In this document: positions 32,444-32,691 of the stretch, piece by piece
Layout of the letters: every line of letters begins with the position of its first letter
Position numbering within the stretch: the first letter of the stretch is position 1
Origin: Clostridia bacterium
GTDB lineage: Bacteria; Bacillota; Clostridia; Christensenellales; Aristaeellaceae
Reading direction: 5' to 3'
Assembly (NCBI GenBank): GCA_900759005.1
Contig: CAAEUQ010000166.1
Location: forward strand, 1-32,691
Length of the DNA stretch: 32,691 nt
Notes under the pieces: generated by a model
Seen by the model: only the letters and a program-made list of their open reading frames with translations
Told to the model about the DNA's origin: nothing
Databases searched by the model: none
Translations under genes and position numbers: made by a program

Positions 32444-32691
32444 TGGAACGCAGAACCGCGCGCGCACACGCGATGAAGCTGATTTATGAATGGGAAATGG
32501 GCGGTTCGGGCGGCGAGGATACGCGCCTGAATCTGCTGGGCGTTCAGCTGGACGAGCCTGAAGCGGATTATATGAACAAGCTGTTCGACGGCGTGGTCGA
32601 AAACGTCGAAGCAATCGACGCTCGCATTCAGGAATTCGCGCGCGGCTGGTCGCTGGATCGCATTACGCGCGTGGATCTCGCGATACTGCGC
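32444..32691 (+). CDS. nusB: Transcription antitermination factor NusB (5' part only)
   Basis: Binds boxA RNA with NusE (S10) for rRNA antitermination. The start MERRTARAHAMKLIYEWEMG is the typical NusB first helix, and the visible part ends at GWSLDRITRVDLAILR, a well-conserved stretch near the middle of the RNA-binding fold. The window ends after 82 complete codons, so the C-terminal half is outside. GAGGGAAG lies before ATG 32444. Confidence 0.94.

Noticed and set aside
1..32691. CRISPR arrays, insertion sequences, prophage genes, tRNAs
   Set aside because: None seen on either strand; no regularly spaced repeats, transposase or integrase motifs, or tRNA-like cloverleafs with TTCGA arms were recognised by eye.

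Overview
The window is a chromosomal backbone segment of a spore-forming, GC-rich member of the Bacillota. It is most likely class Clostridia; a gut lineage near Christensenellales is a guess from gene order and composition only. The evidence is the spoIIA operon, an uninterrupted sigK, a complete spoIIIAA-AH operon, the dnaG-rpoD-trmK-nif3 block, a type A RNase P RNA, and strong AGGAGG-type ribosome binding sites. I see no phage, insertion sequence, CRISPR array, tRNA or rRNA.

Layout. 1-2400: a class A penicillin-binding protein on the minus strand. 2450-5650: a compact FtsH protease followed by spoIIAA-spoIIAB-sigF. 5745-6845: a minus-strand aspartokinase whose leader holds a terminator-like hairpin. 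7165-12160: dnaG, rpoD, trmK, nif3-like and a coiled-coil zinc-ribbon gene. rpoD carries a one-base deletion as sequenced. 12172-12520: rnpB and its terminator. 12599-13957: a minus-strand zinc-ribbon membrane protein. 14127-16989: a DUF6106-type membrane protein, cysteine desulfurase and thiI. 17047-19341: an MrfA-type helicase. 19564-22900: RNase J, a YlbF-family protein and MltG. 22953-24664: sigK and a divergent DprA-like protein. 24707-26725: a eukaryote-like glycogen branching enzyme on the minus strand. 26847-30989: spoIIIAA-AH. 31056 to the end: Asp23, AmaP-like and the start of nusB.

How it works together. Three parts of the sporulation programme lie here: the forespore switch (SpoIIAA/SpoIIAB/SigF), the late mother-cell sigma factor (pro-SigK), and the mother-cell half of the SpoIIIA-SpoIIQ feeding channel. 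Promoter-like sequences fit the expected sigma factors: a SigH-like site before spoIIA, and SigE-like sites with an identical CATAGGAT -10 before spoIIIAA and sigK. The channel genes are unusually small: SpoIIIAF is only its membrane part and SpoIIIAG lacks the large insertion known from Bacillus.

The main points for a second look are the rpoD frameshift, the reduced SpoIIIAF/AG, the DprA-like protein with a C-terminal sliding-clamp-type motif, the 28-bp repeat that supplies the stop codons of sigF and aspartokinase, and the aspartokinase leader hairpin. I did not find a convincing wholly new multi-gene system.
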